Assembly: GCF_046098205.1 (NCBI RefSeq)
Contig: NZ_JBJURJ010000014.1
Coordinates: 124,001-188,000, forward strand
Direction: 5' to 3'
From: Paenibacillus_AR mesotrionivorans
Lineage (GTDB): Bacteria > Bacillota > Bacilli > Paenibacillales > NBRC-103111
DNA length: 64,000 nt
Shown here: positions 25,921 through 34,289 of the stretch, piece after piece
Layout: the number at the start of each line of letters is the position of its first letter
How positions within the stretch are numbered: the first letter of the stretch is position 1
Made by a program: the position numbers and the translations under genes
The notes under the pieces: generated by a model
Seen by the model: only the letters and a program-made list of their open reading frames with translations
Databases searched by the model: none
Told to the model about the DNA's origin: nothing

Positions 25921-26109
25921 ACTTCTTACGGACCAGGAGGCCGTTATTTCGCGCTAAACCCCGCCTTGGAACTTCTAACGGACCACAGAGCCGTTATTTC
26001 CTCATTTCAGGCCAACTTGCGGCTCAATTAGGTTAAATAACGGCTCTCATGTCCGTTAGAAATTCTAACCAGCCTTTTTTCGCCAAATAACGGCTCTCAC
26101 GTCCGTAAG
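25921..26109. repeat. Four-unit palindromic element, copy 1 (between nuoI and nuoJ)
   Basis: Four units of about 25-29 bp lie at 25921-25949, 25971-25999, 26035-26063 and 26085-26109. Each is a palindrome of the type TAACGG/CCGTTA around a 9-nt loop. Units 1 and 2 point one way and units 3 and 4 the other, with starts 50, 64 and 50 bp apart. Related elements lie at 41.1 and 47.4 kb. The flanking stretch 26110-26366 holds no recognisable gene. Confidence 0.85.
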
Positions 26110-26366
26110 CCCCTTGGGAGTGCAGCACCCAACGTCCCAGCCGGCCCACATCACACGCAGCAGCGTCCCACATCTAACTTGCAGCAGCCGGCTGCCTAAG
26201 CCAAACTGCCCATCAACGCACAAGCCCATGATTACATCCAGTATACCCCATATTTTACCAATGCGCACTTTGAATGTATGATCCTTTGGGAAATCAAAAC
26301 AATTTCTCTGCCCGTTCCCCCACCAGGAGAGCGTCACACCATCACCCGAACTCAACCACCGTACGT

Positions 26367-26822
26367 TTACTCCTTCGCCGCCCCGGCCTTGCCCTTAGGC
26401 AGCTGCGAGATATTGTCCTGGCGGACCAGCTTGTTATTGTTGTCCAGCCAATCCCGGTCCTTGAACAGATCATCCCGGCTGAATGCCGCAAGCTCGAAGT
26501 TGTTGGTCATCACAATCGCCTCAGTGGGACATACCTCCGTGCACAGATCGCAGAGAATGCAGATTTCGAAGTTGATGTCGTAAGTATCGATGACCTTGCC
26601 CTTCTTCTCCGGGTCAGGATTGGGCTTGCCCGTCAGGGTAATGCATTCCGTGGGGCAGATCCGGGCGCACTGGTTGCAGACGATGCATTTCTCCGGATCG
26701 AAGTGCTGGATTCCCCGGAAGCGGTCCGGCATCTTAAGCGGTGCATCCGGGTAGGCGTATGTGACCTTCTTTTTCAGCATCTGTTTGAAGGTGAAGCCCA
26801 TTCCCTTGACAATTCCCTTCAT
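26367..26822 (-). CDS. nuoI: NADH-quinone oxidoreductase subunit I (2x[4Fe-4S])
   Basis: A ferredoxin-like subunit of the connecting arm. The two cluster motifs are CIVCNQCARICP (C46, C49, C52, C56) and CILCDLCTEVCP (C88, C91, C94, C98). The 151-residue length is normal. The ATG at 26822 has AAGGAGG with a 7-nt spacer. Without NuoEFG, this subunit is the likely entry side for electrons. Confidence 0.96.
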   Translation of the reverse strand: MKGIVKGMGFTFKQMLKKKVTYAYPDAPLKMPDRFRGIQHFDPEKCIVCNQCARICPTECITLTGKPNPDPEKKGKVIDTYDINFEICILCDLCTEVCPTEAIVMTNNFELAAFSRDDLFKDRDWLDNNNKLVRQDNISQLPKGKAGAAKE

Positions 26823-26869
26823 GCGAACGCCTCCTTTCGCTTTGCGAATGACCGGCCGGGACCGGTATT

Positions 26870-27877
26870 TTATCTGAATAGCTCCATCACCAGCGCCGTA
26901 ATAAAAATATTAGCCAACGCCAAGGGCAGCAGCACTTTCCAGCCGAAGCTCATCAGTTGGTCGATCCGGACGCGGGGCATGGTAGCCCGCAGCCAGAACA
27001 AGAGGAACACCACCGACGCGAATTTCAGCAGGAACCAGACGATGCCCGGGATAAACTCGAGGAACGGGAAGGGCGCATACCAGCCGCCCAGGAACATAGC
27101 CGTGGTCAATGCCGCAATGGCGAACATGTATACATACTCGGCCAGCATGAAGAACGCAAACCGGAAGCCGCTGTATTCCACGTGATAGCCGGCCACCAGC
27201 TCCGACTCCGCCTCCGGCAAGTCGAAGGGGGTCCGGTTCAGCTCGGAAACGGCTGCTATAAGGAACACGCCGAAGGCTACAATCTGCGGCAGGAAGTTCC
27301 AGTTCCAGAAGCCGGAGCCCTGATGCAGCACGATGTCCCGGATGTTCATGGTGCCGCTCATCATAATAATGCCGGTCATGGACATCACCAGGGGAATTTC
27401 GTAGCTGATCATCTGAGCCGCGGAACGCATGCCGCCCAAGAGTGCGTATTTATTGTTAGAAGCCCAGCCCCCCAGCACAATGCCAATGGTAGAGATGCTG
27501 GACAGCGCCGCATAATACAGCACCCCCACATTGAGACTGGAGAAGTACCCCCAGCTGGTGTAGGGAATTGCCGCCAGCACGGCGAAGGAAGGCACAAACA
27601 CAATCGCCGGCGCCAGAATAAACAGATGCCGGTCCGCCTTGGCCGGGATGGTATCCTCTTTAATGAGGAGCTTCAGCACATCCGCCACCGTCTGGAGAAG
27701 CCCCATCGGTCCCGTCCGGGTTGGCCCGTGCCGCAGCTGCATCCAGCCGATGACCTTACGCTCGAAGAAGATAGCATAGGTTACGAAACCCAATACCAGA
27801 AGCAGCATGGTAACCGCCACCAAGAGAAACAGGCTGAAGCTGCCCAGCGTCAGCTCTCGGGTCAATAAATCCGTCAT
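26870..27877 (-). CDS. nuoH: NADH-quinone oxidoreductase subunit H
   Basis: A membrane subunit that forms part of the quinone chamber. The 335 residues carry about eight segments and the motifs ERKVIGWMQLRHGPTR, FDLPEAESELVAGYHVEYSG and RATMPRVRIDQLM. Its ATG overlaps the nuoD stop (TGATGA), which indicates translational coupling. Confidence 0.97.
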   Translation of the reverse strand: MTDLLTRELTLGSFSLFLLVAVTMLLLVLGFVTYAIFFERKVIGWMQLRHGPTRTGPMGLLQTVADVLKLLIKEDTIPAKADRHLFILAPAIVFVPSFAVLAAIPYTSWGYFSSLNVGVLYYAALSSISTIGIVLGGWASNNKYALLGGMRSAAQMISYEIPLVMSMTGIIMMSGTMNIRDIVLHQGSGFWNWNFLPQIVAFGVFLIAAVSELNRTPFDLPEAESELVAGYHVEYSGFRFAFFMLAEYVYMFAIAALTTAMFLGGWYAPFPFLEFIPGIVWFLLKFASVVFLLFWLRATMPRVRIDQLMSFGWKVLLPLALANIFITALVMELFR

Positions 27878-28980
27878 CAGCCATCCACCTCTCCGACGAC
27901 AATATCAATTCCGCCCAGAATGGTAATCAGGTTGGTCATGGTTTCCCCGACCAGCAGCTTGGGAAGAATCTGCAGATTCACAAAGGACGGCCGCTTGAAC
28001 TTCAGCCGGTACGGCTTATCCTTGCCCTTCGATATAATGTAGCAGCCGATTTCCCCGCGCGGGGATTCGATGCTTGAGAACAGCTCGCCTTCCGGCACAC
28101 GAAGCACCCGGGGAGCCTTGCCCATCGTCTCGCCTTCATGGGGGAATTGCTCCAGCGCCTGCTCCAGAATCCGCAGGGATTGGACAATCTCCTCCATCCG
28201 CACCAGGTAGCGGGCGTAGCAGTCGCCCCCCGTCTGCACCGGCACATCGAATTGGAAGCGGTCATAGATGCAATAGGGCTGCTTCTTGCGCACATCATAA
28301 TCCACACCGGTACAGCGCAGGTTGGCACCGCTCAAGCCGTAATTGATGGCCGTTTCCGCATCGTAACGCCCCACACCTTTAATCCGCGCCAGGAAAATCT
28401 CGTTGCCGCTGACCAGTGTATGGTACTCCTCCAGCTTCCCAGGCATGGAGCGGACAAAATTCCGCACCTTCTCAATCCAGCCCTCGGGAGCATCCCACTT
28501 CACACCACCCACCCGCATGTAGTTATAGGTGAGACGGGCGCCGCTGAGCTCGTTGAACAAATCGATGATGGTTTCCCGGTCACGGAAGGCGAACAAAAAC
28601 GGGCTCATGGCTCCGATATCCAACAAATATGTACCCCACCAAACCAGGTGGCTGGCAATCCGCTGCAGCTCCATCACAATCAGCCGCAGGAATTGGGCTT
28701 TTTCGGGAATCTCCAGCTCCATCATTTTCTCGACGGTGTTTACAAACACATAGTTATTGGTCATGGCCGACACATAATCCAGCCGGTCCGTATAGGGAAT
28801 AATCTGCGTATAATTCAGGTTCTCCGCCAGCTTCTCGGTGCCCCGGTGGAGATAACCCATGACAGGAATCGCCTCGGTAATCACCTCGCCGTCCAGCTTG
28901 ACGATCACCCGGAAAACTCCGTGGGTGGAAGGATGCTGGGGACCTACATTCAAGAGCAGTTCTTCAGTACGCAATGCCAC
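27877..28980 (-). CDS. nuoD: NADH-quinone oxidoreductase subunit D (49-kDa type)
   Basis: The catalytic quinone-site subunit, related to the [NiFe] hydrogenase large subunit. It has the NVGPQHPSTHGVFR start with the quinone-binding His and the GYLHRGTEKLAE motif, and it ends in DIVVGEVDG. The preferred start is GTG 28980, about 10 nt after GGAGG. The in-frame GTG at 28989 lies only 1 nt from that site. Confidence 0.95.
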   Translation of the reverse strand: MALRTEELLLNVGPQHPSTHGVFRVIVKLDGEVITEAIPVMGYLHRGTEKLAENLNYTQIIPYTDRLDYVSAMTNNYVFVNTVEKMMELEIPEKAQFLRLIVMELQRIASHLVWWGTYLLDIGAMSPFLFAFRDRETIIDLFNELSGARLTYNYMRVGGVKWDAPEGWIEKVRNFVRSMPGKLEEYHTLVSGNEIFLARIKGVGRYDAETAINYGLSGANLRCTGVDYDVRKKQPYCIYDRFQFDVPVQTGGDCYARYLVRMEEIVQSLRILEQALEQFPHEGETMGKAPRVLRVPEGELFSSIESPRGEIGCYIISKGKDKPYRLKFKRPSFVNLQILPKLLVGETMTNLITILGGIDIVVGEVDG

Positions 28981-28985
28981 TTGTG

Positions 28986-29657
28986 TCACACCTCCGGATC
29001 CAGCGGTTCGTAGTCCTTGCGCAGCGGATGACCTTCCCAGTTATCCGGCAGCATAATGCGCACCAGATTGGGATGTCCCGGAAAATCCACACCCAATAAA
29101 TCGAAGATTTCCCGCTCATGCCAGTCCGCCCCTGCCCATATGCCAGTGATGGAAGCCACAGAAGGGGCCGTCCTGTCCAGCTTCACCTTCACACCGAATT
29201 CCTGCATGTCGTCCATCCGCAAGAAATGATAGATCACTTCCAGATGCGTCTCCAAATCCGATCCTGCCAGATTACGCAGATACGTCATCCGCAGGCCGGG
29301 GTGGTCATGGAGCAATGCGGCGGCCGCCTCCATTACGGCGGGGTCAAGCACAACACAGGGAAGATGATCGTCCCTTTCGTTGATAAAAGCCTCCAGTACC
29401 GCAGCCTCGCCCAGCGCCTCCTTCAAAATGCCTACGAATCCGTCCAGCACCGGCTGCTTCGGAGACGGGGGTTTGGGCGGCGCATCTGCCGCTTCTTCTC
29501 CCGCCTCGGCTTTCTTCGCCGCTTCCCGGGCGGCTGCCCGGGCCGCTCTGGCTTCCGCGGCTGCTTTGGCTTTGGCCTCCTTGGCCGCCGCTTCGTCCGC
29601 TCCGCCCTCCGCAGGTGCAGGGGGTTCCCCTGAGGGCTCCTTGATTTCGTCACTCAC
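28986..29657 (-). CDS. nuoC: NADH-quinone oxidoreductase subunit C with an Ala/Lys-rich N-terminal extension
   Basis: The 30-kDa-type subunit occupies about residues 70-223, with the conserved ADWHEREIFDLLGVDFPGHPN-type segment and the DNWEGHPLRKDYEP signature near the end. Residues 1-65 are an unusual charged stretch dominated by Ala, Lys, Arg and Glu, probably helical, followed by a Pro-rich linker. The start GTG 29657 has AGGTGA upstream and overlaps nuoB by 8 bp. Confidence 0.94.
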   Translation of the reverse strand: MSDEIKEPSGEPPAPAEGGADEAAAKEAKAKAAAEARAARAAAREAAKKAEAGEEAADAPPKPPSPKQPVLDGFVGILKEALGEAAVLEAFINERDDHLPCVVLDPAVMEAAAALLHDHPGLRMTYLRNLAGSDLETHLEVIYHFLRMDDMQEFGVKVKLDRTAPSVASITGIWAGADWHEREIFDLLGVDFPGHPNLVRIMLPDNWEGHPLRKDYEPLDPEV

Positions 29658-30171
29658 GTGCCGTCACCTGCTTCCCGGTTTTGGCTTCATACCGTATCTT
29701 TTCCTGAAGCTTGTTGATACCGTAGATCAGCGCTGCCGGATTAGGCGGGCAGCCCGGAATGTACACATCGACAGGAACCACCTGGTCCACCCCTTTTACA
29801 ACGGAATAAGACCGGATATAAGGCCCACCCGCAGTGGCACAGGAGCCCATGGCAATCACCCACTTGGGCTCGGGCATCTGATCATACAGCCGCCGCAGAA
29901 GGGGGGCCATCTTCTTCGTGACCGTGCCTGCCACCAGCATCACGTCGGATTGCCGTGGAGATGTCCGGAAGATAACGCCGAACCGGTCCAGGTCATAGTG
30001 GGACGCACCGGTACCCATCATTTCAATGGCGCAGCAGGCAAGCCCGAAGGTCAGTGGCCAGAGGGAATTGCTTCTCGCCCATCCCTTCAGCTGCTCCAGA
30101 GTGGTCATAAACACATTGCGCTCCAGCTCCGCTCTTTCGTCAGGGGAAATATCCTTTAAAGTGAAGTCCAT
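29650..30171 (-). CDS. nuoB: NADH-quinone oxidoreductase subunit B
   Basis: The subunit that holds cluster N2, the last electron carrier before quinone. The four cysteine sites are in GLACCAIE, AMGSCATAGG and YIPGCPPNP. The 173-residue length is normal. The ATG at 30171 follows GAAGGTG and overlaps nuoA by 16 bp. Confidence 0.97.
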   Translation of the reverse strand: MDFTLKDISPDERAELERNVFMTTLEQLKGWARSNSLWPLTFGLACCAIEMMGTGASHYDLDRFGVIFRTSPRQSDVMLVAGTVTKKMAPLLRRLYDQMPEPKWVIAMGSCATAGGPYIRSYSVVKGVDQVVPVDVYIPGCPPNPAALIYGINKLQEKIRYEAKTGKQVTARE

Positions 30172-30521
30172 TGCAGCACCTTCTTCTTCCAGGCGTAGAT
30201 GAGGCCAACCAATAGGAGAAGCACAAACACCATCATTTCCACCAGCGCAAAAAGCCCCAGCTTATTGTACGCTACGGCCCAAGGATATAAAAATACCGTT
30301 TCTACATCAAAAATGACAAACATCAGCGCAAACAGATAATACCGGATGTTAAAACGGACTTGACCTACTCCCACAGGCTCGTTACCGCTTTCATAGGTAG
30401 TCGCCTTTTCAGGAAGGGGTCTGGATGGCCGCAATAGCCGGCCGATGGTTAACGCAGCGATGGGCAGCAGAATGCCCAAGCCGATGAATATGGCCACCAG
30501 AACATAGTTATTGGTGTACAT
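30156..30521 (-). CDS. nuoA: NADH-quinone oxidoreductase subunit A
   Basis: A small membrane subunit with three segments and the conserved YESGNEPVGVGQVRFNIRYY loop. The ATG at 30521 is chosen because GGAGG lies 11 nt upstream; the GTG/ATG pair at 30533/30530 touches that site. It is the first gene of the 11-gene nuo operon. Confidence 0.95.
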   Translation of the reverse strand: MYTNNYVLVAIFIGLGILLPIAALTIGRLLRPSRPLPEKATTYESGNEPVGVGQVRFNIRYYLFALMFVIFDVETVFLYPWAVAYNKLGLFALVEMMVFVLLLLVGLIYAWKKKVLQWTSL

Positions 30522-30593
30522 AACCGCCATCACCTCCGTAAGCTATAGTTTTTTCATATGGAGAGCTTAACTTTATCTTATAAACGCCCTCCA

Positions 30594-30622
30594 ATTATAA
30601 CAAACCTACAATTTTGTGTCTA
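30594..30622 (-). promoter_or_regulatory. Sigma-A promoter of the nuo operon
   Basis: On the minus strand TAGACA (30617-30622) and TATAAT (30594-30599) are 17 bp apart, giving a leader of about 65 nt. The AT-rich stretch 30534-30881 between nuoA and the divergent DUF3939 gene holds no other gene. Confidence 0.75.
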
Positions 30623-30796
30623 ATAAAAATCATTTTAAATAAACCTTTGTCCACTTTGTTGCATACCTTGTATTACAGGGTAAAATATCCTCTCTTGCTT
30701 TATTTTATTCCCGGTTACAGATTAAAAGCAATCCGAGATGACCATAATGCAGATAAAAGCAAGAATATTACAACCTCTGGTAAATGTTCACAAAAC

Positions 30797-30835
30797 GTTC
30801 GCGAACAAACCTTGGATGCTCTCATATGGTATAAT
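30797..30835 (+). promoter_or_regulatory. Extended -10 promoter of the DUF3939 gene, with upstream palindrome
   Basis: TGGTATAAT at 30827-30835 fits an extended -10 site; no good -35 is present. The 10-bp palindrome GTTCGCGAAC (30797-30806) lies just upstream and could bind a regulator. It does not have the order of a LexA box. Confidence 0.6.
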
Positions 30836-30881
30836 AGTAGTGAGAAAGCGCATACAACTCGAGAAAAGGAGGGTGCCTTGT

Positions 30882-31370
30882 ATGTTCTGGTCCAAAAAGA
30901 AACGCCACGCCGCCAAGAATGCCGCTGAAACGGAAGCGGGTACAGAGCTATCTCCCTCTGTTGTCTCCGCTAACATCGACGACGTCAAACGGATTATCCG
31001 GGAATTTGAGCAGCATCTGCCCAAAGGGATTAACCGGACGGTTCTCATCGGACAAGACAACGAGATTAATTTCCAGCTGCTTCTCCCTGTGATGGGAGGG
31101 ATTCCCCAGGAGAGGTACTACATGTCCCGGGAGACCTTCGAAATATTCCCGGAGGAGGACAAGCACATTGCCGTCTGGCTGGATGTGGTGCAGCGGGCGG
31201 TGGACGAATACATCATCGAAGAAAAAAACATCCCCGTCCTGCCTGGAGATACCCGGAAGAAAATCAGCTACAACCTGCTGCAAAACAACTATTATCTGAA
31301 AGAAAAACCACCTGTGGACTTTTACCTGACAGATTTGGAGGATATGATCACCCATGTACCCCAAGAATAA
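30882..31370 (+). CDS. DUF3939-like protein of unknown function
   Basis: A soluble protein of about 162 residues that begins MFWSKKKRHA. It contains an amphipathic FEQHLPKGINRTVLI region and ends with DLEDMITHVPQE. It resembles DUF3939 proteins of Bacillales, whose role is unknown. The ATG at 30882 has AAGGAGG with a 9-nt spacer; longer in-frame starts lie upstream of the promoter. It is one of few plus-strand genes here and converges on the atp operon. Confidence 0.8.
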   Translation: MFWSKKKRHAAKNAAETEAGTELSPSVVSANIDDVKRIIREFEQHLPKGINRTVLIGQDNEINFQLLLPVMGGIPQERYYMSRETFEIFPEEDKHIAVWLDVVQRAVDEYIIEEKNIPVLPGDTRKKISYNLLQNNYYLKEKPPVDFYLTDLEDMITHVPQE

Positions 31371-31381
31371 CACACACCAAC

Positions 31382-31425
31382 AAAAATAGAGCAGCCCAGA
31401 ATTCCTCTGGAGCTGCTCTATTTTT
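31382..31425. terminator. Bidirectional terminator between the DUF3939 gene and atpC
   Basis: A perfect 14-bp stem (AAAAATAGAGCAGC with its complement) gives a T-run on either strand. It serves the two convergent transcripts. Confidence 0.93.
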
Positions 31426-31459
31426 ATGGGCATGAAGGGAGGGGGGCTCCCTCCGTTGA

Positions 31460-31864
31460 TTAATGCTCTTTTTTTGCCACCTTCATCCGGTTGAGTGCAC
31501 GCTGCAGCGCCATCTCCGCCCGGCGGTGGTCAACATCATCCCGTCTGGCCTGCAGGCGCTTCTCAGCACGCTGCTGGGCTGCCAGCGCCCGCTCCAGGTC
31601 AATCTCGGAGGGGAACTCTGCCGTTTCAGCCAGAATGACCACTTTATTCTTGCGCACTTCCATAAAACCGCCGCTGACCGCGATGATTTCAGTAGCGCCG
31701 TTTCTTTTGATTTGCAGCGGACCGATTTCAAGCGGGGTTACCAGGGGAATATGATGAGGCAGAATACCCAGCTCACCCTCCGCGCCGCGGACAATAATCA
31801 TCTCCACGTCCTGCCCGTAAACCTTCCGCTCCGGAGTGACAATTTCCAATAAAAATGTACTCAC
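31460..31864 (-). CDS. atpC: F1Fo ATP synthase epsilon subunit
   Basis: A central-stalk subunit of 134 residues. It has an N-terminal beta-sandwich (EIVTPERKVYGQDVEMIIVRGAEGELGIL begins the fold) and a C-terminal helical pair rich in Arg and Ala. It starts at GTG 31864 with AGGAGG and an 8-nt spacer. It is separated from atpD by 106 bp that contain two hairpins. Confidence 0.95.
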   Translation of the reverse strand: MSTFLLEIVTPERKVYGQDVEMIIVRGAEGELGILPHHIPLVTPLEIGPLQIKRNGATEIIAVSGGFMEVRKNKVVILAETAEFPSEIDLERALAAQQRAEKRLQARRDDVDHRRAEMALQRALNRMKVAKKEH

Positions 31865-31870
31865 GGACCA

Positions 31871-31950
31871 TTCCTCCTGTCCTGTAATAACTTTGGTCCA
31901 GGCCGAAGGCCGGATAAAGTTATGGAAGCGTCGAATTTGACGAAGGCAAA
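31871..31950 (-). repeat. Two intra-operon hairpins between atpD and atpC
   Basis: In mRNA orientation the first hairpin is CAATTTG/CAAATT around CCTTCGT. The second is ATAACTTT/AAAGTTAT enclosing CCGGCC/GGCC. The second ends about 6 nt before the atpC Shine-Dalgarno region. They may affect processing or translation of the epsilon subunit. Confidence 0.65.
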
Positions 31951-31970
31951 TTGACGGGCTCTACCCCAAA

Positions 31971-33377
31971 TTAAAGGGTGTTAGCCTTCTCGATTGCCTG
32001 CTCAATAGTTCCCACGTTGTGGAAAGCCGCTTCAGGAAGGTCGTCGTGTTTGCCCTCCAGCACTTCCTTAAAGCCGCGTACGGTTTCTTTAACCGGTACA
32101 TATACACCCGGTTGGCCGGTGAATTGCTCGGCCACGTGCAGCGGCTGGGACAGGAAGCGTTGCACTCTCCGCGCCCGGCTTACTACAAGCTTGTCTTCAT
32201 CGGACAATTCATCCATACCTAGGATGGCGATAATGTCCTGAAGCTCCTTGTAGCGCTGCAGGAGGCGTTTTACATTTTGGGCAACCATGTAGTGCTCTTC
32301 TCCAACCACCTGGGGATCCAAAATCCGTGAGGTGGACGCCAGCGGGTCTACCGCCGGGAAGATACCGATGGAGGCAATGCCCCGGTCCAGGTTGGTGGTG
32401 GCATCCAAGTGGGCAAACGCCGTTGCCGGCGCCGGATCCGTATAGTCATCCGCAGGCACGTAGATGGCCTGGATGGAGGTAACGGAGCCCTTCTTGGTGG
32501 AGGTAATACGCTCCTGGAGCTGACCCATTTCGGTAGCGAGGGTCGGCTGGTAGCCTACCGCAGAAGGCATCCGGCCAAGCAGCGCGGATACTTCGGAGCC
32601 CGCTTGGGTGAAACGGAAGATGTTGTCGATGAAGAGCAGCACGTCCCGGCCCTCTTCGTCACGGAAATATTCTGCCATGGTCAAGCCGGTCAGCGCTACG
32701 CGCAGACGAGCTCCGGGAGGTTCGTTCATCTGGCCGAACACCATCGCCGTTTTGGCGATAACGCCGGAGTCTACCATTTCGTGGTAGAGGTCATTGCCTT
32801 CACGGGTCCGTTCGCCAACACCTGCGAATACGGAGATACCGCCATGCTCCTGGGCGATATTGTGAATCAGCTCCTGCATGGTAACCGTTTTGCCTACACC
32901 TGCGCCGCCGAAAAGGCCGATCTTGCCGCCCTTCATGTAAGGGGCCAGCAGGTCGATAACCTTGATGCCGGTTTCCAGCATTTCGGCTTGGGTGGTCAGG
33001 TTTTCGAAGGTAGGCGCCGGCTTGTGGATCGGGCTGGTGAAGGTGCGGTCGGCTGCGCCGCCGCCGTCAATGGGCTCGCCCAATACGTTGTATACACGGC
33101 TCAGGGTTGCCGGTCCTACTGGTACAGTAATCGGGGCACCGGTATCGATAGCTTCCATGCCACGGACAAGTCCGTCGGTGGAGGACATGGCCACGCAGCG
33201 GACCACGTTGTCGCCCAGATGCACGGCAACCTCAACGGTCAGGTTGATGTCCTGCTCGCCGGGCTTCTCTGCTTTTTTGGAAATATGAATGGCGTTCAGA
33301 ACGTCAGGCAGCTCTCCGCGTCCGAATTCAACGTCGATAACCGGCCCGGTGATCTGAAGCACACGGCCTTTGTTCAT
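31971..33377 (-). CDS. atpD: F1Fo ATP synthase beta subunit
   Basis: The catalytic subunit, 468 residues. The Walker A is GGAGVGKT and the Walker B is DVLLFIDNIFRF, followed by the ALLGRMPSAVGYQPTL segment. Its sequence is highly conserved throughout. The ATG at 33377 follows AGGAGG. Confidence 0.99.
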   Translation of the reverse strand: MNKGRVLQITGPVIDVEFGRGELPDVLNAIHISKKAEKPGEQDINLTVEVAVHLGDNVVRCVAMSSTDGLVRGMEAIDTGAPITVPVGPATLSRVYNVLGEPIDGGGAADRTFTSPIHKPAPTFENLTTQAEMLETGIKVIDLLAPYMKGGKIGLFGGAGVGKTVTMQELIHNIAQEHGGISVFAGVGERTREGNDLYHEMVDSGVIAKTAMVFGQMNEPPGARLRVALTGLTMAEYFRDEEGRDVLLFIDNIFRFTQAGSEVSALLGRMPSAVGYQPTLATEMGQLQERITSTKKGSVTSIQAIYVPADDYTDPAPATAFAHLDATTNLDRGIASIGIFPAVDPLASTSRILDPQVVGEEHYMVAQNVKRLLQRYKELQDIIAILGMDELSDEDKLVVSRARRVQRFLSQPLHVAEQFTGQPGVYVPVKETVRGFKEVLEGKHDDLPEAAFHNVGTIEQAIEKANTL

Positions 33378-33414
33378 GATTGGTTTCTCCTCCTATGCGG
33401 CTTGCGCCTCCCGC

Positions 33415-34275
33415 TTACGATTGGGCGTTGGCGCCTCCGACAATCTCCGAGATTTCCTGCGTTATGGCCGCCTGGCGGGCACGGTTGTACTGCAGGGTAT
33501 ACGATGAAATCAGCTTCGTGGCATTCTTCGTGGCACTGCCCATGGCGGTCATCTGCGCGCCGAACTCACTGGCCTTGCTCTCCAGCACAGCGCTGTAGAT
33601 CAGTGTTTCCGCATACTTGGGAAGCAGCACCTGAAGCACAGCCTCCGGTGAAGGTTCGTATTCATAATCCGCAGATTCAGCGCTTTGGGAGATATGTTCC
33701 AGCGGAAGCAGACGCTTGACCGTCGGAATTTGCGTCAAAGCATTCTTGAATACGTTGTAGACCAGATAGAACTCATCAAAGGTTTGGTTGGCATAAAAAT
33801 CCACTGCCTTGCCCGCCAGCTGGCGGATATCGGAAAAGTCAGGTGTGTTGGGGAGTCCGGTGACTTCGTCCAGAATGGGAATATTCCGTCTGCGGAAGAA
33901 ATCCCGTCCTTTGCGTCCCACCACCATCAGCGCATATTCATCCGGAGACTTATGCTTCTCCTTCAAAACCTGCATCAGCGTCCGGAGCAGGTTGGAGTTG
34001 AACCCCCCCGCCAGCCCGCGGTCCGAGGTGATGATCAGATAGCCGGTCCGCTTCACAGGACGGGTTTCCAGCATGGGATGATCCACATCTCTCGCCACCG
34101 CCGTGACATGGGACAGCACCTCCCGGATCTTCTCGGCATAGGGCCGGGAAGCCTCCGCAGATTGCTGCGCCTTCTTCAGACGCGATGCCGCCACCATTTC
34201 CATGGCCTTGGTAATCTGCCGGGTACTCTTAACACTGACAATCTGCCGCTTAATCTCGCGAATACTCTTAGCCAT
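33415..34275 (-). CDS. atpG: F1Fo ATP synthase gamma subunit
   Basis: The rotating central shaft, 286 residues. It begins with the conserved REIKRQIVSVKSTRQITKAMEMVAASR helix and ends with NRARQAAITQEISEIVGGANA, which form the coiled coil. The ATG at 34275 lies 14 bp after atpA with a weak GGCGGTGA site. Confidence 0.98.
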   Translation of the reverse strand: MAKSIREIKRQIVSVKSTRQITKAMEMVAASRLKKAQQSAEASRPYAEKIREVLSHVTAVARDVDHPMLETRPVKRTGYLIITSDRGLAGGFNSNLLRTLMQVLKEKHKSPDEYALMVVGRKGRDFFRRRNIPILDEVTGLPNTPDFSDIRQLAGKAVDFYANQTFDEFYLVYNVFKNALTQIPTVKRLLPLEHISQSAESADYEYEPSPEAVLQVLLPKYAETLIYSAVLESKASEFGAQMTAMGSATKNATKLISSYTLQYNRARQAAITQEISEIVGGANAQS

Positions 34276-34289
34276 TAAAAGTCACCGCC

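Noticed and set aside
25921..26109. CRISPR array, because of repeats at about 50-bp spacing
   Set aside because: The units are imperfect, half are inverted, there are only four, and no cas gene is near.
30797..30806. GTTCGCGAAC palindrome as a LexA/SOS box
   Set aside because: Gram-positive LexA sites have GAAC before GTTC; the order here is reversed.
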